Source: Pseudopyrenochaeta lycopersici (Eukaryota; Ascomycota; Dothideomycetes; Pleosporales; Pseudopyrenochaetaceae). Taken from it: a stretch of DNA of 64,000 bases. Within the stretch, counting starts at the first letter, position 1, and each line of letters begins with the position of its first letter. A program made the translations under genes and the position numbers. The DNA lies in contig NHZP01000015.1 in the NCBI GenBank assembly GCA_003313425.1, forward strand, positions 682,001 to 746,000. Reading direction: 5' to 3'. The notes beneath the pieces are model-generated. The model did not search any database. It was not told the origin of the DNA and saw nothing but the letters and a program-made list of their open reading frames with translations. This document shows, piece by piece, positions 1 to 10,978 of the stretch.

Positions 1-836
1 ATGAGAGTGCCTTCCGCCTTTTTGCTCACCCTGCCGTGCTCAGCTGGACATCATCCAACAACATCGCCTGCGGTTGTCAAGGCTAAGCGTCCGTGGTCCG
101 GCCAGCCTGAAAAGACAGGAGTACCAGAATGGTGATTGGACATCATATTACCGGAGTTCTCGAACTATGAAGACCTAAGAGGAAGTAAATCCGTTCTGCA
201 GCCAATGAGGTTGTGGTTAAAAGATCTGCGGTTCAGCCGCATTGCCCCACAGAACACTAGCAGCACACGCAGGGAGGAGCTATGTCTGGGTAGGGCTTCG
301 GGAGTTCCAGAGCCTCGTATCAATATATTTTGACTATTGCATCAAAACGGGCTAGCCATGTTTCCAGATTATCCAGAGAACAAGAGGATGTTGGTGAGGA
401 GAAGTAGCCAATTTAGAATCGCGCAGCACGCGATATAGTTATCGGGTTTCGCTCCGTCGGCTCTCGCCTTTTAATGCGTCCCAAAAACCGCCGGCGCCCA
501 AGCCTCTGTCCACTATAGAATTCTACTTGATTTGTATACGCAGGCATGACTACGGACGCTTAGTGTGTGGCCCCAATACTAGGCTTCAAGCTTCCGAGCC
601 TTGTGCCATGCGATGTAGCACCAGAAAAGGATTACTTAACTCCACTGTCTTTGTACTCTGGGTTAGTTTCTCAAATAGCAAGGTTAACGCTACTCATCCA
701 GAAAGCCGTAAAATTCTTTAATCAAATAATCTCCTGTTCAGATGCACACTCGTTGATTACATGACGCTTAGGAATTCAAGCTCCTAGCCCAGTGTCGAAA
801 CTAATAATACAGTATTTATACATGTGATTATACATA
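1..836. other. Intergenic, no gene recognised
   Basis: Only short overlapping frames without a usable start, splice pattern or recognisable product. It lies downstream of the minus-strand gene that ends at 837, so its right edge is probably that gene's 3' untranslated region. Nothing else is supported. Confidence 0.5.
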
Positions 837-1772
837 TTATTCCATTACCATCATGCCTCGAAGGAAGCCAGCGTAGCCATACCACCCCAAGCGAGAAGAT
901 TGAAGTCCAGCAGCAGCCATTATTGGACGCACTCCTGAGAATTGGTTTCCAGCTTCTTGGTTTTTCCACCAATCTGTTTCAGCAAAAGCCTCTAGGTCCC
1001 AGTCGTAGAAATAGTGGCCTGAATCCAGAGTGTGTTGCATATAATCGGGTGTGTGATCGCAGTAGTAGGAGTACAAATTGACGATACTTTCGCCTCTTCC
1101 TTGGTTGAAGTACAGCTTATCTCCAATGATAGGCCATGCTGCAACAAATCGAGAGCTCAAGATATAGCCACGCGCAAGCCACTCTGATTTGCGCACATGT
1201 CGGGGCTCGATGTCCAGAATCGTTCCAATCTCGGCCACCGAAAGCCACTCTTCACCGCCTCTCCGGGTACTCTTCCATACCGGCAAGAGATGTCCAGAAC
1301 TGCTTATAGTTTGACATTGAATCATGTCGGATGCATTGATTTGAAGGAGCAGAATCTTCTCTTCGCTTCTCAGACGTAGCTGGTGAACTCGCTTCAGAGC
1401 ATGAGCTATACAGTAATTAGTCATCAAATTCTACATTTTACTTCATAGAAGAGAGGCCCCTACCAAAATTATCGAAGAGAGACACGAATGGAGTCGCTTG
1501 TTGACCATCCCGGTAGAGATGAGCTTCGATCGCTTCAATATCCAATTGAGGCGACCGATATTCGCCTCGTGCTTCAAATAGATACGGATTTCTGCTTGAT
1601 CTTGGATGATATATTGTCGAGCATCGCTCGCTAGTCACGCAATAGAAGTATGCTCCTTCAAAGTGTTTAATTTGATGGTGTTGAGAATCACTTGTATTGA
1701 TTGGTCAGTCAGGAGTTGAGCCACAGCTACCATTGGAATAACGTACCCGGACATCATGTCATCAAACTTCAT
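837..1772 (-). CDS. Orphan protein, three exons, 273 aa
   Basis: I rebuilt three exons on the minus strand: 1772-1747, 1690-1464 and 1405-837. The introns are 1691-1746 (GTACGT...ACAAG with a CTGAC branch) and 1406-1463 (GTAGGG...TATAG with a CTAAT branch). The reading frame is kept across both junctions and the first exon starts with an ATG at 1772. Without the first exon the second has no ATG, which supports the model. The protein has an N-terminal part with YHPRSSRNPYLFEARGEY, followed by TPFVSLFDNFAHALKRV, and a C-terminal half rich in aromatic residues. The layout recalls fungal proteins of the DUF7587 type (a short basic opening followed by a TPF(I/V)S motif), but I cannot confirm this by eye. 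No signal peptide or membrane segment is visible. Function unknown. Confidence 0.7.
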
Positions 1773-2686
1773 CTCACAAAGCAATGAATGGACACTTCAT
1801 ATCGTTATTCTCTATCCATACAAAGTTGTGACCATTTTCGCAGTGTATCGGTCGAAGGTATTGGACCAAAGGAACCAGAGGCTGGACCAAAATGTGCAAG
1901 AGGGTCCGTGATGGTGCAAAGCTTGCACCAACAGGGTCCGGCAATTTCTTCCCATTACCTCAACCTCACTGTTCAGACAATGCATCGGTCTAAACATCGC
2001 ATGTGTAGAGTCTCAGGCGAGCAAGAACATGGCTGTGGTATTTTCAAGGCCATGCCTAGCATATCGAACCTCGGCATTCCGTGTGCAAAATTCTATACCC
2101 AAGGGAAACTCATGCCGCGGATACATATCGTTTCTAGTTGCGGCAGTAGTCGTCTTAACCATATCTGATCCATAGCCCGCCTCTTGGCGGCCCTTTCTGG
2201 AGACCGTCAGAAATCCTCAGGGCGGCTATTGTATTTATTCACGGGCCCAAAATCCTGTTCCTATAAGTAATGGCATCTCAAAGTGCCGCGTGTTTGGTAT
2301 TGATATATCACCTCAGAGAAGCTATATAGACTTGACTGTTTCACTTTCTGGATTTTTGAACGAGATCCAATGTAAAGTTTTCCCTGTTGCCAACTTCATT
2401 CTTAATTGACGGTCTTGGCCTATTGTGCGGCTCAATTACAAGTGCAAACAACCTCGGCCGAGTATAAGTGGGCTTGTCCCTCCGCGTAGGTTTTCTTTAT
2501 CAAGTAAATATATGCACCTGCACGAAGCTCAAATATCCGCGTCGTCAAGATCCTGCTCATCAATGGCAACTTAGAAAAGCGTGGCGCAGCTGCTGACGAC
2601 GGCGGCATGCTTGCAGAATTCTTTGCTAGCAACTCACATTGGGAGCAGAGAGTTCATACCGGACAGAACCTGTCGTGTCATGCGGT

Positions 2687-2941
2687 CTACAACGGATGCT
2701 TAGATCCTGTTTGATATGAGACGAGGCTAGAAATGACATTCTCTTTCCACCTCTCCTCGTAAGTGACTTTCGTACACACTATCAGTCGGTGCTTTGTGTG
2801 ATCCAGTACATAGTGATAAGAGGACATAGACAACTGTTGGCCAATTATCTTTGTCCCTAAGTCTTGCGCTTGGTATCGAGTTCGAACAAATGCCCGAATA
2901 TGCTCTTCTTTAATTATAATATCCAAATCTTCGAAGGGCCA
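2687..2941 (-). pseudogene. Possible last exon or remnant of an unidentified gene
   Basis: An 84-codon minus-strand frame begins right after an acceptor-like TGACAG at about 2942 and runs to a TAG at 2687. Its translation has a protein-like composition (WPFEDLDIIIKEEHIRAF near the start, many charged residues and ordered hydrophobics). No start codon lies in this frame, and I found no upstream exon with a convincing donor that joins it in phase. It could be the surviving 3' part of a decayed gene, or chance. Product not recognised. Confidence 0.25.
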
Positions 2942-3381
2942 CTGTCACACTGTTCATGTACTGCAACATTAGCAGATTCAACAACACTAGAATGTGCCCA
3001 AGTGTGCATTTGGGACAGAGCCGAGGCCAGAGAAACGCTTGTACAAGTCTAGCTCTTCGTGGGATCCACATCTGGCGGAGAGCGCGTATGTATAAGGGTG
3101 GCGGAAGAAAAATTGTGGAACCCAAGCCAAGAGACATTACGATGTTGGAGTGGCATGCCTAGGGTTTGCGGGGAAGGGCGGACATGCATGCGAATGATCA
3201 CCGACAATGAGCGTCGCCGAATCAATTGACTGCTTCGGTTCAGAAACAGTGACAAAATGGGGTTTTCGACACCTAAGCATGATTAGAAATTGTTGAGCGC
3301 TGGTTTTCTAAACACCTGGAAGAAAATATAACCACTGCGCTCGGCCAATGGTGGAACTGCCGGGCAACGTGACCTGGAGCT

Positions 3382-3394
3382 CCGAGATCCTCGG
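3382..3394. promoter_or_regulatory. FarA/FarB-like fatty-acid response motif
   Basis: An inverted pair, CCGAG then CCTCGG (the latter at 3389-3394), lies about 140 bp upstream of the thiolase ATG. In Aspergillus and related moulds the core CCTCGG/CCGAGG is bound by the Zn2Cys6 regulators FarA and FarB and is enriched upstream of fatty-acid oxidation genes. Its presence ahead of a peroxisomal thiolase fits fatty-acid induction. The motif is seen; the regulation is inferred. Confidence 0.5.
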
Positions 3395-3531
3395 CTCAGC
3401 GGTCTCGAAGCTTGCCCCACAACTTTGTTAAAGCCTCCATCTCCGCACTCCGCGTCTCTCACAACATCAGCCCGGCCATTCAAACACCATTCTTCTCTTG
3501 TACCAATTCTCTTGTACAGTATCAGATCAAA

Positions 3532-4860
3532 ATGACGGAACGCCTTAAGTCCATCGTATCTCAGATTGCGCCATCGACAAGCGGATTGTCGGCGATGTAA
3601 GCTCCCGTGACCAGCGCCACAGCTGGCAACCATTCTGCTCTGGCACATTGAAGGCTAATAAATGTCAATAGCACCACCAAGAACGCCGACGACATTGTCA
3701 TCACCCTCGCGATCCGTACGCCCCTCACAAAAGCCCACAAGGGTGGCCTCAAGGACACCACGCTCGACGGCATCCTCGTCAAGACCTTGAAGCAAGTTGT
3801 TGCGAAGTCAAACCTTGATCCCGCCCTTGTTGAGGACATCTGCTGTGGCAATGTCAGTGATTCGAAGGCTGCATACTATGTCCGCGCCGCCATGCTCGCC
3901 GCCGGCTTTCCCAACACCACCGCCGGCTCGTCCGTGAACCGCTTCTGTTCATCAGGCTTGAAGGCCGTCCAGGATATCGCGAACCAGATCGCGGTCGGTT
4001 CGATTGAGATTGGTGTTGCCATGGGTGCAGAGAGCATGACCACCGGTGGAGACAGGCTGGAGCGTCCTTTCGTTGATGAAATTCTCGCAAACCAAGAAGC
4101 CGCCGACTGCATGCAGCCCATGGGTCAGACCTCAGAAAACGTCGGTAACGACTTCAACATCTCCCGCGAAAGGCAAGACAAGTTTGCAGCTGAGTCCTAC
4201 CGCCGAGCGGAAGCCGCTCAGAAGGCTGGCTGGTTCGATGACGAGATTGCGCCAATCACCGCGACCGTCAAGGATCCCAAGACTGGAGAAGAGAAGACTG
4301 TTACGCTCACAAAGGATGAGGGAATCCGATACGGCACAACCTTTGAGAGCCTCCAGAAGGTTAAGCCCGCTTTCCTTCCTCACGGCGACAAGTCACACGC
4401 TGGAAACTCCTCCCAACTCACAGACGGCGCCGCTGCCGTCCTCCTGATGAAGCGCTCTACTGCTCAGAAGCTCGGCCAGCCCATTCTCGCAAAGTTCGTC
4501 GGCGCAACCGTTGCTGGTCTTCCACCCCGAATCATGGGTATTGGCCCAACCGTCGCCATCCCCAAACTCCTCAACAAGTTTAACCTCACTATTGACGAGA
4601 TCGACCTAATCGAGATCAATGAAGCATTTGCCTCCATGGCTGTGTACTGCCTCGAGACACTCAAGATTGACCACTCAAAGCTCAACGTAAGAGGTGGAGC
4701 AATTGCACTCGGACACCCCCTCGGCTGCACCGGTGCACGACAAATTGTCACTGGTCTGAGCGAGTGCAGGAGGCAGAAGAAGAAGGTGCTTCTTACAAGT
4801 ATGTGCATTGGCACTGGTATGGGTATGGCAGGTCTTTTCATCAACGAGCAGAATGTGTAA
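3532..4860 (+). CDS. POT1: Peroxisomal 3-ketoacyl-CoA thiolase
   Basis: Thiolase that cleaves 3-ketoacyl-CoA with CoA to give acetyl-CoA and a shortened acyl-CoA, the last step of beta-oxidation. Exons are 3532-3596 and 3672-4860, with one 75-bp intron (GTAAGC...ATAG). The protein is 417 aa, the usual length for fungal peroxisomal thiolases. The catalytic triad of the family is visible: nucleophilic Cys114 in NRFCSSGLKA, His370 in GGAIALGHPLGCTG and Cys400 in CIGTGMG; the NEAF motif is also present. The N-terminus contains RLKSIVSQI at residues 4-12, which matches the PTS2 spacing (R-L-x5-H/Q-L-like) except for Ile at the last place. This argues for peroxisomal import by Pex7 and against the cytosolic Erg10-type acetyl-CoA acetyltransferase. 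Confidence 0.93.
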
Positions 4861-5642
4861 TAGCACTTTGAGAGCTTCATAGCGTTTGTATTAAAAAGAA
4901 TACTTGTTCATATACAATACTCAGGTTATTCATTACACTGTGCCATTTACTATTTCGCGGATTTGTTTACTTTAGTCTCTCGTACATAACATGAGCGACT
5001 GATGTATGTGGCCTACCACAGCATCGACGCCACTTTCTGGTTAGCCGTTAGTTTCCACTATCCCTATACAGCTCAAGATTTTTTTTGTAAGCTAATTACT
5101 ACCCTCTTATCGCAGTGAAAGCCACATTACGTATTTCCAGCGGGCTATGATCTATCTGTAATATTGAGAAGGAATCAAATGGCATCCGACAAGACGTGAT
5201 CAGCGATGGAATCTCTACAATACAGCAGTGGCCGTAATTAAATAACAATAGCTGGTTAGTCTCAACGTCGAACGATACAGGTGTATGTGCAAAGTACGAT
5301 CACGCTAGGGAATTGCCACGTGATTGTCCAGCGAAACTATACCCATGTGCTCTCTCGGCCCGATATATGCACGCGGAATGGCTGTAAGAACAATACAATA
5401 ATGAAAGGGGCCATTTTGGCGCTATATCGATGGATACAACCATTCCTTCGGGCATCACTGACTCCAAAGCGGGGTAAATCTGGCTCCACTAAGCATGCCT
5501 GGTTACGTTTGTTCCCGTCATCAAATAATCACGAGGCAATACGGTTGCGACAAGCCGATTCTGTTTAATAAACATTCATCGAACCCTGTAATACTACCTG
5601 CGACATTTTCCAGCCTCATTGATTGTCACCGGCAGTAGCATC
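4861..5642. other. Intergenic between thiolase and methyltransferase
   Basis: 3' flank of the thiolase and upstream region of the methyltransferase, both on the plus strand. A 95-codon frame at 5281-5568 has no recognisable content and I do not call it. No other structure seen. Confidence 0.5.
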
Positions 5643-6296
5643 ATGGACTCAGCCGAGAAAAAGTCCCTCTTGGACCGTGTCTTCGCTGCGACCAGCACTT
5701 CAGAATCCCGAGCACTCTACGATGAATGGGCCTCGACTTATAACTCCGACATGACATTGCACGACTTCATTGCCCCCCGTCTCGTTGCAGAAGCTGTCGC
5801 CCGGGGCCTGAAACTCAATCACATCTCGTCTCAACCCCTAAAGGACGTCCATATTGTAGATGCGGGCTGTGGTACCGGGTTAGTTGGCGTTGAGCTTGCG
5901 AATTTGGGAGCAAACGATATCACTGGTTTGGATATCAGTGAGGGTATGCTGGATGTAGCGAGGAAAACAGGAAAGTACCGAGAATTGAAGATTGCAGACC
6001 TTACCGCGAGGCTCGATGCTGAAGACGGGAGCTTCGACGCCCTTACCTGTTGCGGGCTATTCACGCATGGCCACTTAGGTCCAGAGCCGCTAACAGAATT
6101 CGTCAGGATTGTCAAACCTGGCGGAGTAGTGGTGGCCACTGTCAAGAACACGCATTGGACCGAAAAGGGGTTTGAAGCTGAAGTGGAGCGACTTACTAAA
6201 GAAGCAAAGGTTGAGTTGGTTGAGAAGGAGGTACATGCGTATCGGAAGAATTCTGGTGGTGGGAAGGTCCTGGTTCTGAGAAAGGTTTCAGAGTAG
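5643..6296 (+). CDS. Class I SAM-dependent methyltransferase (METTL27/WBSCR27-like)
   Basis: Intronless, 217 aa. I start at the ATG at 5643 (MDSAEKKSLL); the longer frame upstream opens with a non-ATG codon. Residues 20-35 (SESRALYDEWASTYN) are the lead-in typical of the WBSCR27/METTL27 group, followed by motif I VDAGCGTGLVG (SAM binding), the acidic GLDIS after it, the post-motif segment FDALTCCGLFTHGHL and LVRIVKPGG-type motif III. The Rossmann methyltransferase core is complete, so it should bind SAM. The substrate is unknown; small molecules and proteins are both possible. No targeting signal or membrane segment is visible. Confidence 0.85.
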   Translation: MDSAEKKSLLDRVFAATSTSESRALYDEWASTYNSDMTLHDFIAPRLVAEAVARGLKLNHISSQPLKDVHIVDAGCGTGLVGVELANLGANDITGLDISEGMLDVARKTGKYRELKIADLTARLDAEDGSFDALTCCGLFTHGHLGPEPLTEFVRIVKPGGVVVATVKNTHWTEKGFEAEVERLTKEAKVELVEKEVHAYRKNSGGGKVLVLRKVSE

Positions 6297-6763
6297 GCTG
6301 GACGTCATCAAACAAGTTACGACTGCCGATTCATATTTCTGAAATGGATTGTACTTGTCGATAGGCACATGTTGCATACCGGTCAATCTTTGTCTTAGGT
6401 TGCGTATTTGGGAAGACTGGCTTTTCCATTTATGTACTTACGAGTTTTGTCAAAGTCAACACATGAGCTGTCACCCATGCGTTCACCGGTATGGAGGGGC
6501 AGGTGAGGAAAGCTGTAGAACAAACTTGATCAATGCATACGTCTGCACTCTTATAGAATAGCAGAGGCTACGGTCCGATCATTCAGTTGGTTGCCGCAAG
6601 TGAAAATATTCATGATCACGGAACATTTTCAGTACCGACACCAGGACAGCACATGTAGCAGAAGTTCGCCGTCACTGCGATGTCCAAATTAGCCCAATGT
6701 TACTAGCTCCAGCATTCACCTCCGTCAATTCGTAGAAAAATCCAAGATTTCAGAACTCCATGT
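6297..6763. other. Convergent 3' region
   Basis: Lies between the 3' ends of the plus-strand methyltransferase and the minus-strand orphan gene. No gene or structure recognised. Confidence 0.5.
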
Positions 6764-8506
6764 TCACATTCCCGCAGCAACAGTCTCCTCGCTGACCCAC
6801 ATAGTCGCCCTTCTCGCTTCTGTGATGATTTCAAGGTGGTAGTCATACTCCGTCCACGTGTCACTCCCAAAGACCCTGTGCTGTTCTTTTGCCCAGCGGA
6901 TATTCTCCGCCCAATCACTGCCGTCGAGAGGCGAAGGATGGGAAAGACGATGCAGTTCGCGAAACGGCGCGTGGCGGCGCGGTCCGCCAAAACGAGTAGA
7001 CGACAAGGCAGAAGCCCACATTTCTTGAATGCTGCGGCACCCATCTGCAGCGTAGAGATGAATACTTGTGGTATCCACGCGAAGGCGGTTTGCGGATAGG
7101 ACAGGAGGGTTCAGTAGGATGGGTTTGCGGGAGGAAAAGACGCGGGCTGCTTCCATGATTTCGGGACTGATTACCCTGGTCATGTACATAGGAACAGGCT
7201 TCAACTCTGGCAGTAGCGCTTCCATATCTTTCTTCAAAGGGAGCGATAGGTTAGAAATGTGGTGTACCAGAGGGCTCTGGTTGACTATAAATGAAGACCG
7301 AATTCTTAGACGTGCGCTACGAGCTGCTGCACGACGGCGCGTTGCAGGCGTAGACCACGCCGCGTCTTTATCACTGTCATGTTTTGCTCTTGGGATATCT
7401 TCATCCGGCTCAGAATCGTCCTGGATAAAATCGCTGTCACTAGAAGGGGAGACAGGAATCGATGAAATATGATGAAGCTTAGCCCTCTTGGTAGGATTGG
7501 ATTGGCGTAAGTATGTGCAGTCGAAGAATTCCTTGTCCTTTGCATTACTCCATTAGTATGATATTGTTATCAAACAATAAATGAACTAATCACTCACAGT
7601 GGAATCTGATTCCTCCTCGTGTAGGCTGACAATTTTGCCTACGAGTCTTTTACTCCGCCTCCTGGTGCCCGGTGCGACCCTACCCAAGTCTTCACTTCCC
7701 TGCTTCTGTGGTGTCTCTGGTGCTGGTGTGGGAGAAGTGGATAGAGACAAGCTCTTCTCAATAACTGCTAGAGGCATCGCCAATCGTGGAGATGTTAATT
7801 CACAATTAAAAGTGCGTGTTATCTTATTAGTTATTGATCGAGCGCGAGAGCTAGCGCGCTGGCGACGGGCAAATACTTGTCTATCGTAATGAGAGTGAGT
7901 GACAGCCTTTGGGCCACCCAGGTAACTCACTAGACACTCAAAGTCGGTAGGGAAAAGCCAGATCTCGTTTTTATGGGCGAGGGCATAATGTACGCAGCGT
8001 GTGAGATCGAGAGCATCGTTGCCCGAAGGGTGTTGCTTGACATGGAGAGCCAAGTCTTTCACAGGAATTGGATTTGCCTCGTAATTGCATGAAATATCGT
8101 GCCGGTTGTGCGTTGTCACTCGTTTAGGGTGAGTAAGACGTGGTGGTCGAAACTTCTTCACGTTGAGGTTGGCTTCACTCATCTCACTCTCACGGCTCCA
8201 CGAGGTATGTGTACTGACAGTCCAGTTCTCATAACCTGCGTGGCGCATGGCATTCGACATCATGATCTGCGCGGAGTTGGAAGTATATCGCTTCTCTGTC
8301 GGTTGATGCCTAAACTCATTGATCATAGCAGCGATAGTAGCAGATCTTCCGCCGTTGGAAACAAAGCGGTCGATGACATCTATTGACTTTATCCAGTGTG
8401 GCACATATGCGATAATCTCGGCTGCGGTCATGTTACCCGTAGGAAAGGGTAGGTTCCAGCTAGGACTGCCAGCACCAAAGGCGTTGTTTTTGGGCAAAGC
8501 GGCCAT
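6764..8506 (-). CDS. Orphan protein with DLTRCVxYA motif, 560 aa
   Basis: Two exons, 8506-7598 and 7537-6764, joined by a 60-bp intron (GTGAGT...TACTAAT...CAAAG) in phase 0. The start is the ATG at 8506 (MAALPKNNAF). I do not recognise the family. The N-terminal 100 residues look folded (AEIIAYVPHWIKSIDVIDRF). Residues about 150-190 hold VKQHPSGNDALDLTRCVHY, then an acidic/aromatic stretch with LFPTDF. This resembles a segment in the 640-aa orphan at 17.9-20.1 kb and, more weakly, the C-terminus of the 707-aa orphan at 12.6-14.7 kb. Residues about 200-305 are basic and low in complexity (RRQRASSRARS, TRRRSKRL), which could suit a nuclear protein. No signal peptide or membrane segment. Confidence 0.7.
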
Positions 8507-10546
8507 ACCAGAAGATCTAGAATTGTCAGCATACCATTCTGAGTGAGGTCATAATCATGGTAAGTTTTACTAGCAATTACCTTATTGGAGGCAAATCGGA
8601 CAATACGTAGGCTATAGTCGACAACCACAGAAGCTCTCAATCTTCAATAAATGTAAACACAAGACACACTACTCAACACTCGAAACGATCCTCGTGTACC
8701 AATTGCGATGCAGACCAATGAAGCAAAGGGAAGCTTTAATGGGGCGAGGCCCGCACCGGCCATGTGTCGCCGCACTTTTTTTGTTGTTGCGATGAGGTGA
8801 ACAGCTGCGCAAACTGGTGAGGTACCACCCGCCGGCTCTTGAACATATCTGGTACTGCTACAATAGTCGAGTGAGCAGTCACACACCCCAAGTTCCTGTG
8901 AAGATGGACCTTCTGCCAATACTTTCCAGGACAGCCATCGCTTTCCTGCCTCGAGTTTCTTCGATGTACGTTTCTGGACTTGTAAATCCGATCTTTCTGA
9001 GCTTGTAGAATAACAGCTGCGGAATCAGACCCACACTCAAGCACTCAGTTGTGCCCAAACAGCATGAAGTACGCAAATCTCACTTTGCGTGCGGCTCCAT
9101 CCCCAGTGCGTCCTCGAAGAACATTCGCTTACAATCAAAAGCAAATTCGACCAGCTCTGAACTTCCCACCTCGTCCCAAACCGCTTATAATGCTGGAAGG
9201 TGGCAGCGAACTAGTAGTCATTTTTTCCCTGTAACCTTGAAGCGCTCCTGAACTTGCTCAGAGACCCAATCTTGTAAGCAACAAACACCTGGAGTGTGCA
9301 GCATTTGCAAGGTGGGCTGGTTTCATATCGCTATCTCTCCAATCTTTGCTTACGACTCATCTTATAGGAGTAAATAGGGTACCTAACGATAAAAGGTAGC
9401 AAGGCCGGGAAACGGTCAGTTAAGGAACGGACTACAGTCAAAGGGAAAAAGGCGACTCGACTTGTCCAAATGATGGCCATATCGCAAATACCAGATGTAG
9501 GGCTAAGGAAGGGAGAAGCAGCAGAGCAGGTCTATAAACGGTTGAGGGTTCAGAGGCATTCAGAAGAGGAAGTAGGCGCAGAGGACATATGACATCAAAT
9601 GAGCCATATATAGAGGCGTTAGCAAAGACCTTCTCACCACAGGACAATATCACCGAGCCGGAAGATGGCATTTGCATAAGTGGAAGGGCACCATTAAATT
9701 GGTCCTTTCAATCCCACACTTTCGAAAACCCACGAGGCTCAGCAGTATATCGCATGCTACGTCGCGTACGGGATTCTTGTTTAGAAGAGAAGAGCAACTG
9801 CAGGTAAAATCTGCAATGAGCAATTGACTGGAAACGCGGTTTTGGCATAGTTTCCGGATGGGTGTGTTGAATGAGAGGCCGATCTTCGTTGGTCCCACTC
9901 TATACTGTGACCATCATGGAATTTGAATCTAACTTGATGTAAGGACATTTCCATAGCTCTACGATGATTTTGTGATGACCTTGGGCGCAGTGATTAGTGA
10001 GGAAGGGAAGCGTTGCTGCAGCCTGAGGTCCAGACAAACTTTAGCACAAACGTCTCAGCCTTGCGCGCCTTTCCCAACTTTGCTAGCTGCTCGCAAATTC
10101 CCGAAACAATCCAAAACGATCTTCGAACACTCTTCCAACAACAAGATCACGTTTCCCGAGATCCGTTCCCAGCGATATGATGTTTCATGGCCAAGAATTA
10201 CAACGGATGTTCAATGCGCGGACTTTGAAAGGTGGCGCGGGGAGATTGAAGTCGCGTTTGTAAACTCCTCGCGTCACAGATGCTCGGAGCTGACCTGGAT
10301 GTCAGAATCCGGAGAGAGAGACTTGCGTAACGTATCCGAACCAAGCAGCCATAAAGATGCTTGATTTTCTCCATTTCCACGTGTTTCATTTCCTCTCTTT
10401 GCCTAACATTAATATCCCAGGCCACAACAATACTACTTGAGCAGGGCTCACCTAATACACTCCTTTACGATACGAGTCACGCGAAGACTAAAGTAAAGAC
10501 CAAAATCTTTGAATAATAAGCAAAATTTTTGCTTCCCCAGCGCATA
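8507..10546. other. Intergenic with weak coding-like traces
   Basis: Two plus-strand stretches look faintly coding but cannot be built into a gene. One is a 56-codon frame from the ATG at 9064 (MKYANLTLRAAPSPVRPRR). The other is an open frame at 9374-9592 just after an acceptor-like TTATAG, which is Lys/Arg-rich (VKGKKATRLVQMM) and ends at a TGA at 9590-9592. They may be parts of a decayed or multi-exon gene. Nothing further is supported. Confidence 0.3.
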
Positions 10547-10978
10547 ATGCATTCATCTACCTTCCTCTGCGCTCTCTTAGGAGCTGCCACCGCACCGCTC
10601 GTCTTGGCGCAATCCTCCATCACAAGTGCAGCCTCAGGGGCCCCAGTACCCACACCGAGTCGCCCCCCTGTCACCATGGCGTGGGATAATGAACCAACTG
10701 CAGGATCCGCCACCTCTGGGGCTTCCTCTCTCGACTCCGCGATGCAATCCGCTATGGCATCCATGTCCATGGAGGATGGTATGACAATGTCTGACGGTTC
10801 AGTTATGCCGGCAAGTGCGATGTCTGGAATGTCAGGGATGGCAACTGGTACGGGTATGGCGGGTATGAATATGACAGCCTCGGCGGCGAAGAAAGAACTT
10901 GTGGGGGGTGTTTGGGGTGCAGGGATCGTTGTGGGTGCCTTTGCACTCGGTGTAAGTGTTTTGGGAGGGATGATTTGA
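10547..10978 (+). CDS. Secreted, methionine-rich, GPI-anchor-like small protein
   Basis: Single exon, 143 aa from the ATG at 10547 (MHSSTFLCALLGAATA). The first 22 residues form a signal peptide ending near VLAQ. A Ser/Thr/Pro/Ala-rich middle follows. Residues about 68-113 hold 13 methionines in spaced MxM and MxxM patterns (MSMEDGMTMSDG, MSGMSGMATGTGMAGMNM). The C-terminus is hydrophobic (GVWGAGIVVGAFALGVSVLGG) with no basic tail, preceded by small residues (ASAA), as in GPI-anchored proteins. There are no cysteines beyond the signal peptide. Mets motifs of this kind bind Cu(I) in the extracellular ends of Ctr-type copper transporters, so surface copper binding is a possible role, but this is inference. 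I do not recognise the family. Confidence 0.7.
   Translation: MHSSTFLCALLGAATAPLVLAQSSITSAASGAPVPTPSRPPVTMAWDNEPTAGSATSGASSLDSAMQSAMASMSMEDGMTMSDGSVMPASAMSGMSGMATGTGMAGMNMTASAAKKELVGGVWGAGIVVGAFALGVSVLGGMI

Larger units (their letters stand above)
1773..3531. other. Intergenic with a possible exon remnant and a promoter
   Basis: Upstream regions of the orphan gene (left, minus) and the thiolase gene (right, plus). Apart from the possible remnant at 2687-2941 and the palindromic site near 3382-3394, listed separately, I see only unsupported short frames. Confidence 0.5.

Noticed and set aside
1788..2168. 126-codon plus-strand frame with an ATG
   Set aside because: No recognisable pattern, no intron, biased composition, and it lies in the upstream region of a better supported minus-strand gene.
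5281..5568. 95-codon plus-strand frame before the methyltransferase
   Set aside because: No protein-like features; it occupies the expected promoter of the next gene.
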